From positions 4,605,897 through 4,669,896 of the forward strand of contig NZ_LT799418.1 in assembly GCF_900162725.1 (NCBI RefSeq): 64,000 nt of DNA, read 5' to 3'. Source of the stretch: Parabacteroides sp. Marseille-P3160. Lineage in GTDB: Bacteria > Bacteroidota > Bacteroidia > Bacteroidales > Tannerellaceae. This document shows, in pieces, positions 37,228 to 46,490 of this stretch. The notes below the pieces were generated by a model. That model saw nothing but the letters and a program-made list of their open reading frames with translations. It did not search any database and was not told the DNA's origin. The stretch's first letter is position 1. Each line of letters begins with the position of its first letter. A program made the position numbers and the translations under genes.

Positions 37228-40200
37228 TCACTTTTGAACTGAAGATTCAGTTTTTAAGACAACCGGCCCGAGTAAACCGCTATTCCTGAGAGGTTCCTTC
37301 TTATCCGGGCCGTTAATCGTCCAAGTCTTGCGGTTTGCTTCCGGTTGTCCGGCATCATAAACAAGACGGTTGAACCACGTACTGGTGACTTCTACCGTCA
37401 ATGTATTTTCCCCGGGTTTAACGGCATCGGTCAGGTCGAGATTGTAAGGAGGAGCCCATAACGTACGAAGCGGCTTCCCATTGAGTGAAACGACAGCAAT
37501 CATTTCCACCCGGCCGAGATCCAAAAAATAGTGCATTGCAGGCATTACCTCATCAAGATTAAAGGTTGTCGTATAGGTAACCGTTCCCGAAAAAGCCTTA
37601 CCTTCGGGTGAAAGATCTAATTCCTTCCAAGCTTGCAAATCCTTTATCCGGAGTTCGGCGGGCGCTCCCCACCCGGAAGGGAAGGAGAGTGTCCATGGAT
37701 TATCAAGCGTGCGGGAAGTGAGCGCAGGCGTCCCTTCTCCAGGAACACGACTTTCTTCTCCAGGCCTGAATACGATAAAACAAGAACCTGCCCGGGGGAG
37801 ATCGAGTTCTACGGAAGTATAATCACCATTATGCTTGCCGGCTTTGGGAATGCATTCGCCGGTAACGGGATCCCATAATTCCACCTGTCCATGGCAACGG
37901 AAGTCAAGCGTCCCTTTGAACTCCTGTCCTTTCGGGGCACAGACGAAATACCAGTCGGCGCCTTCAGCCTTGCGATGCACCCAAAGCGCCTCTCCTTTCA
38001 CATCGGGGGAGAGGTGCAATTCCCGTAAAGCCTCCGGCAAAGCCATGCCGGAAAGTATTTTCCCTTTTCCTATCTTCCGGACGCTTTTCCCGGATACCTT
38101 TCCCCAGAGAGTTTTTACGGCGTCATCAAACCGTTTTTGCGCTTCTTTACCTCCAGTAAGGGTTGCAAGTCCCTGCGGCGCATCGGCGACAACAGTCGCT
38201 CCTTCACGGATAAGGATCTGTAACTTTTCTAAGGTCTCCGGAAGCATACGCGGCGCATCGGGTATCCAAAGGATACGGTAAGCGGTCCCTTCGGGAGTAA
38301 CCAACTGACCGTCAAGCACGCTCAACCGGTTCAGGAGGACATCGGGATTACAATAATCATACTTGAATCCTTCAGGAAAGGGAGCGTTCTGATCGGGCTT
38401 ATGATTCATTTCGTCACCCAGGTACCAGAGTACGTCGGAGACCGGCCGTCCCCGTTCGAGCAGATAAGTGCAACGAGAAAGATAGGTCGTAAACTCAGGC
38501 ATGTGTTTCCACCAGGTCTGCCCGCGAAGGAACGGCGTACCGATTCCCGAGCCGAAAGAAGTTCCGGGAGGTAGGAAATCGGTACGCGGATTATGCGTAT
38601 AGGTATGGAAAACCAGATGGGTAACACCTTCCACACTGTTGATGTTGGCAACTTCTTTCAACATGTCCCAATGTTCGTCCCATGTCAGAGAGAAGGAAGT
38701 AAACGCCTCGGCGGCGACACGGGGCTTGCCGTAAAGGCGCGCAGCGGAAGCGGTCGGTTTTATCGGCTTGAAGTTCAGCGAACCGACAAATCCTTCGGAA
38801 AAAGGTTGCCAGAATTCACACATGGGGATATCGGCATATTTATAGTATTCCATAATGTCTGCGGGAAATATATCGCCGGCAGCCGTTTCGTAAGAGACGC
38901 TCAATCCGTTGTCTTTCGCCAGCTTGGACATACGTTCATAGAATTTATTAGCGAAAAGGTCGCCAAGAGTCGAACGCCAGTCGAGCAGGAATCGTGCCGT
39001 CGTCTCCTGATTGCCGATGACATATCCGAATACGGCCGGAAGCCATTTGCGAAGGGAATAGCCGGTGACTCGTTGGAATTCCGGTTCCATCTGAGTTGTC
39101 CACGTCTGGGTTTTGCATTCCCAGCTGTCTAAAAGCATCCCATTCAGCAAACCGCCCTTCAGCGGTCCGTTGGAAAGCCGACCGATATATCCGGCAAAAT
39201 GAGCATTGGGCCCAGCCTCAGAAAGCTTATCGCATTCCCATCCGGTCCCTTCAGCAGGCGCCGGAGCGTTCTTCATACCTGCATTTACATGGCCGACACG
39301 GAGAATCGTCCATTTCCCGGCCGGGGCCTTCCATTTCAAATTTCCCTTTTCATCCATGCTTCCCGATAAATCAAGAATTTTATCCGGACGGATAAACGCT
39401 TCAGCCGATTGGCGGGGATGCGCCCCTGTCCGTTCGATGCTGCGCAGCGTCCATCCGGCTTCGGATTCCCAATTGTTCTTGCGGGCGGCAGCAAACAAAC
39501 GAAGTGACCGGAGGGCTATGTCATGCCGGTTGACGATACTGATCCTGTATTTCTTTACCCCTTTCACTTCCGGGCAGGCGATAGAGATCGGATAATCATC
39601 CTGCCAACTACTTTGGGGCAAAGCAGTCTGAAGGATGGTCTCCGTTTTCCCGTCCGGAAGAAAGGCCTGTACGGTCACATCGACCCCGGGCTCATAGCAC
39701 CAACTGTGGTTAAGGCTGTTAATACTCGGAAACTCGACGGTACGAACCGTTACCGCTTTCGGGAAAGTGACTTCTATCCAATGAGGGTCTGCTGCTGTCG
39801 TCGGGGCAAATAGGAGCGGTTCTGTAGCCGTTCCCAACAAGCAATCTTTCCAAGCCATTTCCCGGTTACTTTTAACGGAAGATGGTTTGAGAGGCTGCCC
39901 GGTATCATCGAGCGGAGTAGGAAAAGCGAGTACCGTAATATCTTTATAGTCACGCCAAGGTTCGTTGCTCGGTTGTGGAACGGGCAAAATTTCATCTACG
40001 GCAGTTCCTCCATCAATATCGGTCCGGCTCCACACCAGATTCCGCATGGCGTTGGACGGTTCTATCCACGGCCCGCCAGACATAGCCCAACCTGGACAAT
40101 TCTGCATAGTAAATCGCAATCCCAGACGACGGCATTCTTCCGCCGTATGCCTCACCGCATCATCCCATAACGGGCTGAGACAAGCGATCTGCGGTTCCAC

Positions 40201-40500
40201 TCCGGGCCAAGGTCCCCCAAACTGCCCGTGAAACAGTTGGACTCCGGAAATGCCGGCGCCTGAAATCGCTTCCAGATCGGCCGTAATGCCGGCGAGGGAA
40301 ACATTCCCTCCGATGTAATGAAACCACGTTTCCGGATGATAAACGTTGGGAGGGGATTTAAAGGTTTTCGAATCCTGACTTCCGAAAGGACGTACTAATT
40401 CTTCATTTGAAGGTAAGGCTGGTACCTGGCTTATGGTTGGTATTGTGATTATAAAGAAAATACCTGCCAGTAAATGTAAAAGCATCTTTCTATCTTTCAT
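37228..40500 (-). CDS. GH106-like alpha-L-rhamnosidase, exported
   Basis: Large secreted glycoside hydrolase of 1090 residues. The signal peptide is LLHLLAGIFFIITIPTISQV. The N-terminal catalytic barrel matches family 106: PETWFHYIGGNVSLAGITAD, AGISGVQLFHG, and PGWAMSGGPWIEPSNAMRNL; a beta-sandwich region and a C-terminal carbohydrate-binding-like jelly roll (VEVTSTWFNRLVYDAGQPEA) follow. Members with known activity release L-rhamnose from plant pectin (rhamnogalacturonan) or other rhamnosides. It lies downstream of the FAD oxidoreductase gene on the same strand, next to a Sus-like locus, which supports a glycan-use role. The exact substrate cannot be told. Confidence 0.83.
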   Translation of the reverse strand: MKDRKMLLHLLAGIFFIITIPTISQVPALPSNEELVRPFGSQDSKTFKSPPNVYHPETWFHYIGGNVSLAGITADLEAISGAGISGVQLFHGQFGGPWPGVEPQIACLSPLWDDAVRHTAEECRRLGLRFTMQNCPGWAMSGGPWIEPSNAMRNLVWSRTDIDGGTAVDEILPVPQPSNEPWRDYKDITVLAFPTPLDDTGQPLKPSSVKSNREMAWKDCLLGTATEPLLFAPTTAADPHWIEVTFPKAVTVRTVEFPSINSLNHSWCYEPGVDVTVQAFLPDGKTETILQTALPQSSWQDDYPISIACPEVKGVKKYRISIVNRHDIALRSLRLFAAARKNNWESEAGWTLRSIERTGAHPRQSAEAFIRPDKILDLSGSMDEKGNLKWKAPAGKWTILRVGHVNAGMKNAPAPAEGTGWECDKLSEAGPNAHFAGYIGRLSNGPLKGGLLNGMLLDSWECKTQTWTTQMEPEFQRVTGYSLRKWLPAVFGYVIGNQETTARFLLDWRSTLGDLFANKFYERMSKLAKDNGLSVSYETAAGDIFPADIMEYYKYADIPMCEFWQPFSEGFVGSLNFKPIKPTASAARLYGKPRVAAEAFTSFSLTWDEHWDMLKEVANINSVEGVTHLVFHTYTHNPRTDFLPPGTSFGSGIGTPFLRGQTWWKHMPEFTTYLSRCTYLLERGRPVSDVLWYLGDEMNHKPDQNAPFPEGFKYDYCNPDVLLNRLSVLDGQLVTPEGTAYRILWIPDAPRMLPETLEKLQILIREGATVVADAPQGLATLTGGKEAQKRFDDAVKTLWGKVSGKSVRKIGKGKILSGMALPEALRELHLSPDVKGEALWVHRKAEGADWYFVCAPKGQEFKGTLDFRCHGQVELWDPVTGECIPKAGKHNGDYTSVELDLPRAGSCFIVFRPGEESRVPGEGTPALTSRTLDNPWTLSFPSGWGAPAELRIKDLQAWKELDLSPEGKAFSGTVTYTTTFNLDEVMPAMHYFLDLGRVEMIAVVSLNGKPLRTLWAPPYNLDLTDAVKPGENTLTVEVTSTWFNRLVYDAGQPEANRKTWTINGPDKKEPLRNSGLLGPVVLKTESSVQK

Positions 40501-40600
40501 TGTATTTATTAGGTTATTCGCATTAAAAATAAGAAAAGTATTTGAATGGATAGCTAAAAGAATTAGATTTTCATATTATATGTACTAAAAAACCTGTTAT

Positions 40601-40635
40601 TTATGGAGTAGAAATATTCTTTTTCTACTCCATAA
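40601..40635. terminator. Perfect 14-bp inverted repeat between oxidoreductase and GH106 genes
   Basis: TTATGGAGTAGAAA (40601-40614) and TTTCTACTCCATAA (40622-40635) with a 7-base loop. It lies 39 bases after the oxidoreductase stop. There is no T-run directly behind it, so it may be a weak terminator, an RNA-processing hairpin or a protein-binding site. Confidence 0.6.
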
Positions 40636-40674
40636 TATTTTAGGCTATGGAATTTGTAGACAGGAAAAAAGAGC

Positions 40675-43600
40675 TCATAAGTCGATTTCTTTTAGAACAG
40701 GAACAGCCTTTTTTACGGGGAAAGACGTTCTTTGAATATAGTTATTCCATTGGTTTTTATCAAAAGAAAAGTTTTTTCCGGATATAGCGGTCAACTCTCT
40801 CGAAGCAAAATCCCTTAAATTCGCGTGTACATCATCCAAATAATTTTTCAGTATGATATATCCTTTTTTAGAACCGCAGCGCGCCAAAGAAGAAGCAAGC
40901 ATAATTTCCAACAGAGAACCGTATATACGCCATCGGGTCTGTTCATATTCCGTTGAAATCTGGCTTCTAATATTTTCATCATCTATTAATCGTTCCAACT
41001 CTTTTATAAATAAAGCGTCTGGATTGCGTTCGATATAGAAACATAAATTTAAAATACGGTTATAATAAGGTATAAGGAATAAATCGATTCGATTTTGATT
41101 GTATGCATCTTTAGCCGGAACTTTTCTCCCTCCGCTTATAGCTTGGCTTAGTATCGAATGGATAAGATCGTTGTTTTCCTTATCCTTTGTCATCCCCAGG
41201 AGCGCAACGTCCTGATTGATTTTCCAATAAAGGCTATTCAAATCCCCCCGGCTATATTCTTCATAATAATCGGCAGAATGTCCGATCTGTAACTCCTCCT
41301 TAAATAACGATTCCAGCTCTTTCCTCAACAACGAACTTCCAATAGGATCGCTGAACCAGGACAAGGCTTTTGCAATTAATAAAGAAGGTTGTTGCCGATA
41401 TTTTTCACGTAAGGCAGGCAAAGCTTTTTCTTTTGCCATTCTGCAACATATAGCCAAATAGGCGGCATCTCCCCGGGCCAATTGATCTACAATGTAATTG
41501 ATCTCCTCTTGTTTTTTGTTCTCTTCTGAAATGAAACCTTCCTGCTCCCATTTCTTATGGAAGGCCGATACGGAAAAGTCACGGGGCTTAACCTTCGCCC
41601 GAATAATTTCCGCCCCAATTTGCCCGGTAGCATAACCCAGCAAAGCCACATCAGCAGACATTCTTGTAAATTGCATCGCATTATGCGTCTGGCTGATACC
41701 TCTCCCCGAGAGAAGCAGCCCGTCTATCGTTTTAGGGACAATGCTGCGATAGGGGATGCTTACTGTCGTTTCATTTGAATGAGGCAGCATAAACCCACAA
41801 CGCGTATACTCGGATTCCCCATAATAATGCGGGTCGAAATCGCTGAACGAATTAGCAATTGTATCTTCAAAATAAACACCCGACAAGACATCCGTCAATT
41901 TCAGAGTGTACAAACCTTCCGGCCTTCTTGATTCCCGCACCGTCAACATGGGATAAAAATCATAATAGACAGACTCGTAATGAGACAGGAACAATCCTCG
42001 CTGCAATTCATTGATTGCGGTGGTATCCAAAATATCATAATCTTTATTGATGGCAAAAGAAGGGAAACCCTCTTTCCGGTATGGAAGATCCCACTGGCTA
42101 TAATTTTGAGTGATCCCGATGCGGGAATTTCCCAAATGATAGGATTCTCCGGCGAAATAGGCGATATCGGCATCACCGGTAGCATCGATTGTCAAACCGG
42201 CTTCGACCCATTTCAATTGCCCGTTCTCGCAAATGGCCACTTTCTCCAAACGGTCTCCCGATGTTGTTGCTCCGCAAAAGATGGCTCCGCCGATCATCTC
42301 GTATTCGGAACGGTTCAAAGCGATCAAATGCGATAGGCTTCTCGCCACGGGCCCTCCCAGGTGATACTCGGAGGCGATCGTCTTCACCTCTTTCTCAAAA
42401 GCCAAGATATAAGGATGTTTACTTAATCCCAAATAATAGCCGAGCACTCCTCCCATGGTTTTAGTACCACCCAAATCGTAGAAATAATCGACAATCGTCG
42501 GTTTATTTTTTTGCTCGATCGCTCCCAAAGCGGCCGTCACCCCAGCCGTTCCTCCTCCGGCAACCAATAAAGAACAGGGGTGTTCCTCCGCTTCCAGCTC
42601 GGAAATGGAAAAGCGGGAAAGAGGAAGCTTTATTCCTTTTTCATTGACAAAGCTCTTTTCTATTCCTTTTATTGCATCTACTTTTTTCCCGGAAAAGTAA
42701 AATCGATAATGCTCTCGTCTTTCCCCCTTATTAGGAGAAATGCCTTTCACGTGATTCGCTGAATCTTTCCACTTATCCAAAAGAGATGCACAAGTATGAG
42801 TTTCCACCGTTAGATTATCTATGTAAGTATATCCTGCAATCGGAACCTGGGGAATCTTTGTGTTCTCTAAATAGAAAGAACATTCCAAGGCGTGGAAACG
42901 GAATTTTGCCCCGCTGAGACGTGAATCGATTTGAGCGAAATTCTTACTTATGGCAGCGGCTGTCAACCTCGCTTTTTGCTCAATTGCACTTAAGTCGGAA
43001 GTTTCCGCAGGGATTTCAAATTCAAGGAAGCATTGGTCGGTATACTTTTTCCCCTGATGCACGTTTATACGATCCCCTATAAGGCCTAATGAAGAATTGA
43101 CAGTTAGCGTTTTCTCTTTCAATAAAGCATTTTCCAACTCCATCACGAAGCCGGCTTTTTGAATTCTGTATTTTTCCCCCACCAGATTACGAGTAAAGAA
43201 ATTATGATCCGTCGCATCAATAAAAGCGTTGCAAGGAACGACAAAAGTGCCCTGCTTACAAGCAATCGATACACCAGTTATATTATTTTTGCGATCCGTA
43301 AGCACTCCGAAAACATCCGTCATCAGCAGGACATCCACCTTATTTACCAGCAGCGTACGTAACAGCCCCTTTTTCAGGCTGCCAGCGAATAAAAGCAATT
43401 CATCCCCATAGCAACTATCTTTAAAGCCTGTAAGCTCATGATTAAAGACCTCCTTTTTCTCGGCATCCGGAGCAAACAATTCCCCCCAATCTTCCGGCCA
43501 GTTTTCCGATCCGTTAGCCTTAATCCAAAGCTTTCGTTTCGCCGTGATATCGAAGCCGACAAAAGTTCTTCTATCCAAAAGCAAGACCCTTAATCCTTGT

Positions 43601-43791
43601 TTTACAGCTTCCAGAGCGGCAAAGCATCCGGTCAATCCGCCCCCGTTTATAACCAAATCATAGCCGGACCCATCAACCTCTTTATAAATATCGGCAAATT
43701 CACTCAACGCCTCGCCATACGCCCTGTTTTGCCCGATGGCTATTCCCCCGAGAAGAGCAAGATTAACAGAGATGAAATTTCTTCTTCTCAT
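40675..43791 (-). CDS. FAD-dependent oxidoreductase with two Rossmann domains, probably exported
   Basis: A 1038-residue protein with two FAD_oxidored-type units. The N-terminus MRRRNFISVNLALLGGIAIG looks like a signal, possibly twin-arginine (RRNFI), as suits export of a folded flavoprotein. The first dinucleotide site is YDLVINGGGLTGCFAALEAV (about residue 45), the second SLLVAGGGTAGVTAALGAI (about residue 405), followed by a GGTKTMGGVLGYY active-site style motif. The last about 250 residues are helical and HEAT-like (GYIILKNYLDDVHANLRDFA). Such oxidoreductases occur in sugar-degradation loci of Bacteroidota; their substrates are mostly unknown. It lies upstream of the GH106 gene on the same strand. 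Confidence 0.8.
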   Translation of the reverse strand: MRRRNFISVNLALLGGIAIGQNRAYGEALSEFADIYKEVDGSGYDLVINGGGLTGCFAALEAVKQGLRVLLLDRRTFVGFDITAKRKLWIKANGSENWPEDWGELFAPDAEKKEVFNHELTGFKDSCYGDELLLFAGSLKKGLLRTLLVNKVDVLLMTDVFGVLTDRKNNITGVSIACKQGTFVVPCNAFIDATDHNFFTRNLVGEKYRIQKAGFVMELENALLKEKTLTVNSSLGLIGDRINVHQGKKYTDQCFLEFEIPAETSDLSAIEQKARLTAAAISKNFAQIDSRLSGAKFRFHALECSFYLENTKIPQVPIAGYTYIDNLTVETHTCASLLDKWKDSANHVKGISPNKGERREHYRFYFSGKKVDAIKGIEKSFVNEKGIKLPLSRFSISELEAEEHPCSLLVAGGGTAGVTAALGAIEQKNKPTIVDYFYDLGGTKTMGGVLGYYLGLSKHPYILAFEKEVKTIASEYHLGGPVARSLSHLIALNRSEYEMIGGAIFCGATTSGDRLEKVAICENGQLKWVEAGLTIDATGDADIAYFAGESYHLGNSRIGITQNYSQWDLPYRKEGFPSFAINKDYDILDTTAINELQRGLFLSHYESVYYDFYPMLTVRESRRPEGLYTLKLTDVLSGVYFEDTIANSFSDFDPHYYGESEYTRCGFMLPHSNETTVSIPYRSIVPKTIDGLLLSGRGISQTHNAMQFTRMSADVALLGYATGQIGAEIIRAKVKPRDFSVSAFHKKWEQEGFISEENKKQEEINYIVDQLARGDAAYLAICCRMAKEKALPALREKYRQQPSLLIAKALSWFSDPIGSSLLRKELESLFKEELQIGHSADYYEEYSRGDLNSLYWKINQDVALLGMTKDKENNDLIHSILSQAISGGRKVPAKDAYNQNRIDLFLIPYYNRILNLCFYIERNPDALFIKELERLIDDENIRSQISTEYEQTRWRIYGSLLEIMLASSLARCGSKKGYIILKNYLDDVHANLRDFASRELTAISGKNFSFDKNQWNNYIQRTSFPVKKAVPVLKEIDL

Positions 43792-43919
43792 AGTATTAAT
43801 TTAAAGAATCAGATGTTACATTGATAATAAAAGTTTCCAATATTAACTATTTATTTCAAAAGGGACAAAAAATGCTTAGTTTTTATTGCTTCGCAGATTT
43901 AATAACCCAATACAATAAT

Positions 43920-44450
43920 TTAATCCAAAGATGCATAAAATATTTTAGAAGGTATTTGAAACGTGAGTTTTTCTCTTGGCCTTCTATTTATCTTATTCTG
44001 CACCAGCCTAATAAAATCATCATCATATAATTCAAAATCAGATCCTTTATGGTTTTGTACCGTATGAACGGAAACATTGAGTTGACGGGTAATTTCCTCG
44101 TCTTCGGAAGAAAAAAGGTTCTCGTCAAATTGCTGGAGTGCTTGCATTTTAAGATTCAATTCCCTCACTTGAAGTTCATCCAAAGATTCTTTCAATCTGT
44201 CCAACCGGGATTTATGACGATAAAAATCGATGCACCTGTTTTTCGTCAAGGTAAAAAGAAAAGCCACGGGATTAGAAATTGCCTCCAACGTTTCATGGCG
44301 CTCCCACAAATAAAGAAAAATATCTTGTACGATATTTTGAGCATCTTCAGGAGATATAACATATTCCTGGGCAAAACGTACCATTTTAGGGAAATACACG
44401 GAGTATATCCTTGAAAATTCCCAATGACCGTTTTCGTCAATATTTTTCAT
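43920..44450 (-). pseudogene. Degenerate ECF sigma factor with damaged region 4
   Basis: The first about 130 residues are a normal ECF sigma region 2 (FPKMVRFAQEYVISPEDAQN, DIFLYLWERHETLE, FTLTKNRCIDFYRHKS). The orphan sigma at 57327 is a close relative and shows what is missing: after QFDENLFSSED about 30 residues containing the first part of region 4 are gone, and the sequence resumes at EEITRQLNVSVHTVQNH. After that the annotated frame reads unrelated residues, while the neighbouring frame gives KDLILNYMMMILLG, like a normal sigma tail. So there is an internal deletion plus a frameshift. It keeps a good promoter. It might still make a truncated protein, but promoter recognition through region 4 should be lost. 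Confidence 0.68.
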
Positions 44451-44492
44451 GCTGTCCCCTTAACAGTGTTATATTATGTGATTCTTCCACTC

Positions 44493-44500
44493 CAAAGATA
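44493..44500 (-). promoter_or_regulatory. Promoter of the degenerate sigma gene
   Basis: Minus-strand TATCTTTG; a TTTGG word lies 22 bases upstream. The ATG follows 42 bases downstream of the -7 box. Confidence 0.5.
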
Positions 44501-44568
44501 ATATTTTTCAACATTACCCCTCCAAATCACCACTGAAGATGGCCTTTAAAAGAAGTTTTCTGCTGTTT

Positions 44569-45135
44569 CTATGGTTTATTATTAAGTAGGTCAAGCAATA
44601 TGAGTAAGACCGGATAATGGAACTTCACATTCACGAACATGTAGTCACGAATCTTTTTTAGTGCTATTCCGACTTGGTTCTCAACCGTTTTCACCGATAT
44701 TTGTTTTTGCTCCGCAATTTGTTTGTAAGTGAGATTATCGCTTTTGGATAAGAGGAAGATATCCCGGCATTGGGGTGGAAGAGCTGCGATAGCATCTAAT
44801 AATGTCTGAATTAATTCTTCTATCTGAAACCTCTCCTCTTCTTCCTGATTTTCTATCAATTGACTTTCAAACCATTCTTCCAATATCTTATACCGGTTTA
44901 TTTCATCACGATGATAATTCAATATCTTATTTCGAGCCGATCTAAACAAATATCCCTTAAAATGAGAAACCTTGATGACCTCTTTATTTTCCCATAAACG
45001 TAAGAATACTTCCTGAACGATATCTTCTATCGTTTGCTGATCTTTTGTATAAAAATTCAGATACTTACACAGCGGATCAAAGTAAGCGTTATAGATTTCT
45101 TTAAAGTTCTCGATATTGATACTGTTTGTATCCAT
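44569..45135 (-). CDS. ECF-type RNA polymerase sigma factor
   Basis: Intact 188-residue sigma factor. Region 2: FDPLCKYLNFYTKDQQTIED, VQEVFLRLWENKEVIKVSHF; region 4: IAALPPQCRDIFLLSKSDNL, YKQIAEQKQISVKTVENQVG. A hydrophobic C-terminal tail (YPVLLILLDLLNN) is usual in Bacteroidota. It lies divergently from the FecR gene, which most likely encodes its anti-sigma factor, and probably drives the SusC/SusD genes when their receptor is loaded. In most such loci the sigma and FecR genes are in one operon; here they face away from each other. Confidence 0.92.
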   Translation of the reverse strand: MDTNSINIENFKEIYNAYFDPLCKYLNFYTKDQQTIEDIVQEVFLRLWENKEVIKVSHFKGYLFRSARNKILNYHRDEINRYKILEEWFESQLIENQEEEERFQIEELIQTLLDAIAALPPQCRDIFLLSKSDNLTYKQIAEQKQISVKTVENQVGIALKKIRDYMFVNVKFHYPVLLILLDLLNNKP

Positions 45136-45170
45136 AATTATATAAAATTAACGGATCTGAATATTTACTC

Positions 45171-45178
45171 CAAAAGTA
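45171..45178 (-). promoter_or_regulatory. Putative -7 element for the ECF sigma gene
   Basis: Minus-strand TACTTTTG, 35 bases before the ATG; no -33 box found. On the other strand TATTTTTG at 45258-45265 may serve fecR. Confidence 0.45.
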
Positions 45179-45368
45179 AAGAGTTTTATTTTATTATGTT
45201 GTTGACTTATTATTAAATATTCGCTTCATAATGGTTAAGAAAAATAGAGGATAATCTTATTTTTGATACTTCCTTTTTCTTTTTTGTTAAGAATAAAATC
45301 TGCTGGAATTTTCTTTGGGGGTATTCCGCTCCTTACGTGTCTTCCTTCCGTATTGTAATAATATCGAA

Positions 45369-46370
45369 ATGATTGATCAATATACACTAATAGCAAAAGA
45401 ACTCGCAGGTATAACAACTGCAGAAGAAACCGCCTTGTTAAAAAAATGGCGTAGCGAATCAGAAGCAAACGAAGAAACCTATCAAGGCCTAAAAGAGAGC
45501 TGGCATCTGATTCATGCTTCTTCCAACTGGGTGATACCCAATAAAGAAAAAACCTGGAATGACATAGTAAATCAAATAAGCAGGACTATTTCAAAACCGG
45601 TTAAAATGTATACGAAATCGATGCTTCTGAAAACAACAAGTATCGCAGCCTTAATAGCCATTATCATAACAATGGGTATCGCGTATATTTACCAATCAAA
45701 AAGAGTCTCACCGGCAGAGATTGTCCAAATAAATGCTCCCCGGGGACAAAAGTCGGAAATAATACTCCCCGACGGGTCGAAAGTATGGCTTAATTCGGGA
45801 TCTACGCTAACTTATCATACAGACTATAATAAAGATAACCGGACAGTAGAACTTCAAGGGGAAGCTTTTTTTGAAGTCTCGCCTAACCGGTTACTAACTT
45901 TTGACGTATTGCTTGAGAACAAATTGAAAGTACAGGTCCATGGGACGAAGTTTAATGTAAATGCATATCATGATGACCCGAATGCGTCCGTCTCCCTACT
46001 CGAAGGCTCTGTCTCCGTAATGATCGATAGATCATACGACCAAAGGGATGCTGTGTCGCTAGAACCCAACCAAAAAATAGTAGTCAACAAAACATCCTAT
46101 CAATACCAGCTTGAAACTTGTGATGCCGAGATAGAAAGTTTGTGGCGATTAGGACGCTTAAAAATAGAACAAGCCACTCTGACACAAGTGATAAAGAAAA
46201 TGGAACGCTGGTATGGTGTAGATATACAAATGGAGGGAAAAGATACCGGAAAACTTTATTGGCTGACTATTAAAACAGAATCGTTAAACGAAATGCTCGA
46301 GCTTATAAATAGAATAACCCCGATTAAATACACTGTTGAAGGAGAGGAGGTGATGATACGATACAAATGA
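45369..46370 (+). CDS. FecR family anti-sigma factor
   Basis: Membrane anti-sigma/sigma regulator of 333 residues from ATG 45369. The N-terminal cytoplasmic part (LIAKELAGITTAEETALLKK) binds the sigma factor; one membrane helix follows (TTSIAALIAIIITMGIAYIY), then the periplasmic FecR domain (SEIILPDGSKVWLNSGSTLT, NRTVELQGEAFFEV) and a C-terminal DUF4974 module (IEQATLTQVIKKMERWYGVD). It should contact the STN domain of the SusC-like receptor encoded next. An upstream in-frame start (45315) is rejected since the family starts close to MIDQYTLIAKEL. Confidence 0.93.
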   Translation: MIDQYTLIAKELAGITTAEETALLKKWRSESEANEETYQGLKESWHLIHASSNWVIPNKEKTWNDIVNQISRTISKPVKMYTKSMLLKTTSIAALIAIIITMGIAYIYQSKRVSPAEIVQINAPRGQKSEIILPDGSKVWLNSGSTLTYHTDYNKDNRTVELQGEAFFEVSPNRLLTFDVLLENKLKVQVHGTKFNVNAYHDDPNASVSLLEGSVSVMIDRSYDQRDAVSLEPNQKIVVNKTSYQYQLETCDAEIESLWRLGRLKIEQATLTQVIKKMERWYGVDIQMEGKDTGKLYWLTIKTESLNEMLELINRITPIKYTVEGEEVMIRYK

Positions 46371-46490
46371 AAGAAATAATTTCTTTTTTACGAATTAACT
46401 ATTTCAATCAAACATATACATGGACATCAGATATTTAATCTCTTTATCAATCAAGAGGTTATTGTATTATTTAATATAAAAAAGATTATT

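Noticed and set aside
44049-44414. 121-codon plus-strand open frame opposite the degenerate sigma gene
   Set aside because: Antisense shadow; the sigma region 2 on the minus strand is clear.
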